A DNA stretch of 5,934 nt from Ruminococcus sp. UBA1780 (GTDB taxonomy: Bacteria; Bacillota; Clostridia; Oscillospirales; Ruminococcaceae): NCBI GenBank assembly GCA_002315235.1, contig DCGK01000099.1, positions 1 through 5,934 of the forward strand. The letters are read 5' to 3'. A program made the translations under genes and the position numbers. The notes beneath the pieces are model-generated. The model saw nothing but the letters and a program-made list of their open reading frames with translations, was not told the origin of the DNA and did no database searches. Every line of letters begins with the position of its first letter. Positions within the stretch are counted from its first letter, which is position 1. This document shows, piece by piece, positions 5,863 through 5,934 of the stretch.

Positions 5863-5899
5863 TATAGTGAACGTCAAAATAAATCTGACGTTCACTATA
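5863..5899. terminator. Perfect 14-bp stem-loop after the CLC gene
   Basis: TATAGTGAACGTCA (5863-5876) and TGACGTTCACTATA (5886-5899) are exact complements around a nine-base loop. The stem begins four bases after the CLC stop codon. In the CLC direction it is followed by GCTGTCTCAAAAA, with no T-run. On the minus strand it is followed by ATTTTTATTG. It therefore looks more like an intrinsic terminator for a leftward gene arriving from beyond 5934, and may be only a 3' end protector for the CLC message. Confidence 0.65.
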
Positions 5900-5909
5900 G
5901 CTGTCTCAA

Positions 5910-5933
5910 AAATATAACAACACAGAGGATATC
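5910..5933. repeat. Right copy of the 24-bp terminal inverted repeat
   Basis: This is the exact reverse complement of bases 1-24, ending CACAGAGGATATC, with one more base (C5934) before the window stops. The inner boundary is at 5909, where A replaces the T needed to extend the match. It lies ten bases after the stem-loop that follows the CLC gene. The intervening GCTGTCTCAA is not present beside the left copy. Confidence 0.9.
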
Positions 5934-5934
5934 C

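Noticed and set aside
1..5934. The window as a complete small circular plasmid, because its ends overlap by GATATCC
   Set aside because: The seven-base overlap follows mostly from the self-complementary GATATC in an inverted repeat, and there is no replication, partition or mobilisation gene.

Overview
The window looks like chromosomal DNA from a low-to-mid-GC Bacillota, most likely a Ruminococcus-type clostridium. This is inferred from the AT-rich intergenic DNA, the strong AGGAGG-type ribosome sites, the two consensus sigma-A promoters, and gene families typical of that group. No rRNA, tRNA, CRISPR array, transposase or replication gene is visible, so the taxonomic call is a judgement, not a measurement.

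Layout: five genes form two divergent transcription units that read outward from the middle. Leftward (minus strand) are a small Dabb-domain (stress-responsive alpha/beta barrel) protein (3706-4011), a large YceG-family protein starting at TTG (1302-3608), and a TelA/YceH-family 'toxic anion resistance' protein (40-1218). YceG and TelA are the partners known from the Bacillus subtilis yceC-H stress operon and other Ter-type (tellurium/stress response) modules. No TerD or TerC gene is visible here. A perfect consensus promoter (TTGACA, 17 bp, TATAAT) for yceG-telA has its -35 box overlapping the stop codon of the Dabb gene. Rightward (plus strand), a second perfect consensus promoter at 4081-4109 drives a 109-residue, extremely acidic protein of unknown function (4214-4543). 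Nineteen bases later comes a CLC-family anion transporter (4563-5858) whose filter motifs resemble the fluoride/proton antiporter (CLC-F) side of the family.

Regulatory DNA is unusually legible. The yceG promoter carries three copies of ACAGATT, two of them inverted around the -10 box, plus a leader hairpin. The divergent promoter has a bulged dyad just downstream of its predicted start site. A hairpin lies between yceG and telA, and stem-loops sit at both outer gene ends.

The most striking structural feature is at the edges. The first 24 bases are the exact reverse complement of bases 5910-5933, so both transcription units run past a stem-loop into the same 24-bp sequence. Joined through their self-complementary tip, the two ends would form a 42-bp perfect palindrome. 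This may be a dispersed repeat or mobile-element end where an assembly stopped, or a genuine palindromic element.

Functionally, the locus suggests envelope or toxic-anion stress: a TelA/YceG pair beside an anion transporter. The link between the two divergent units is inference from proximity only.
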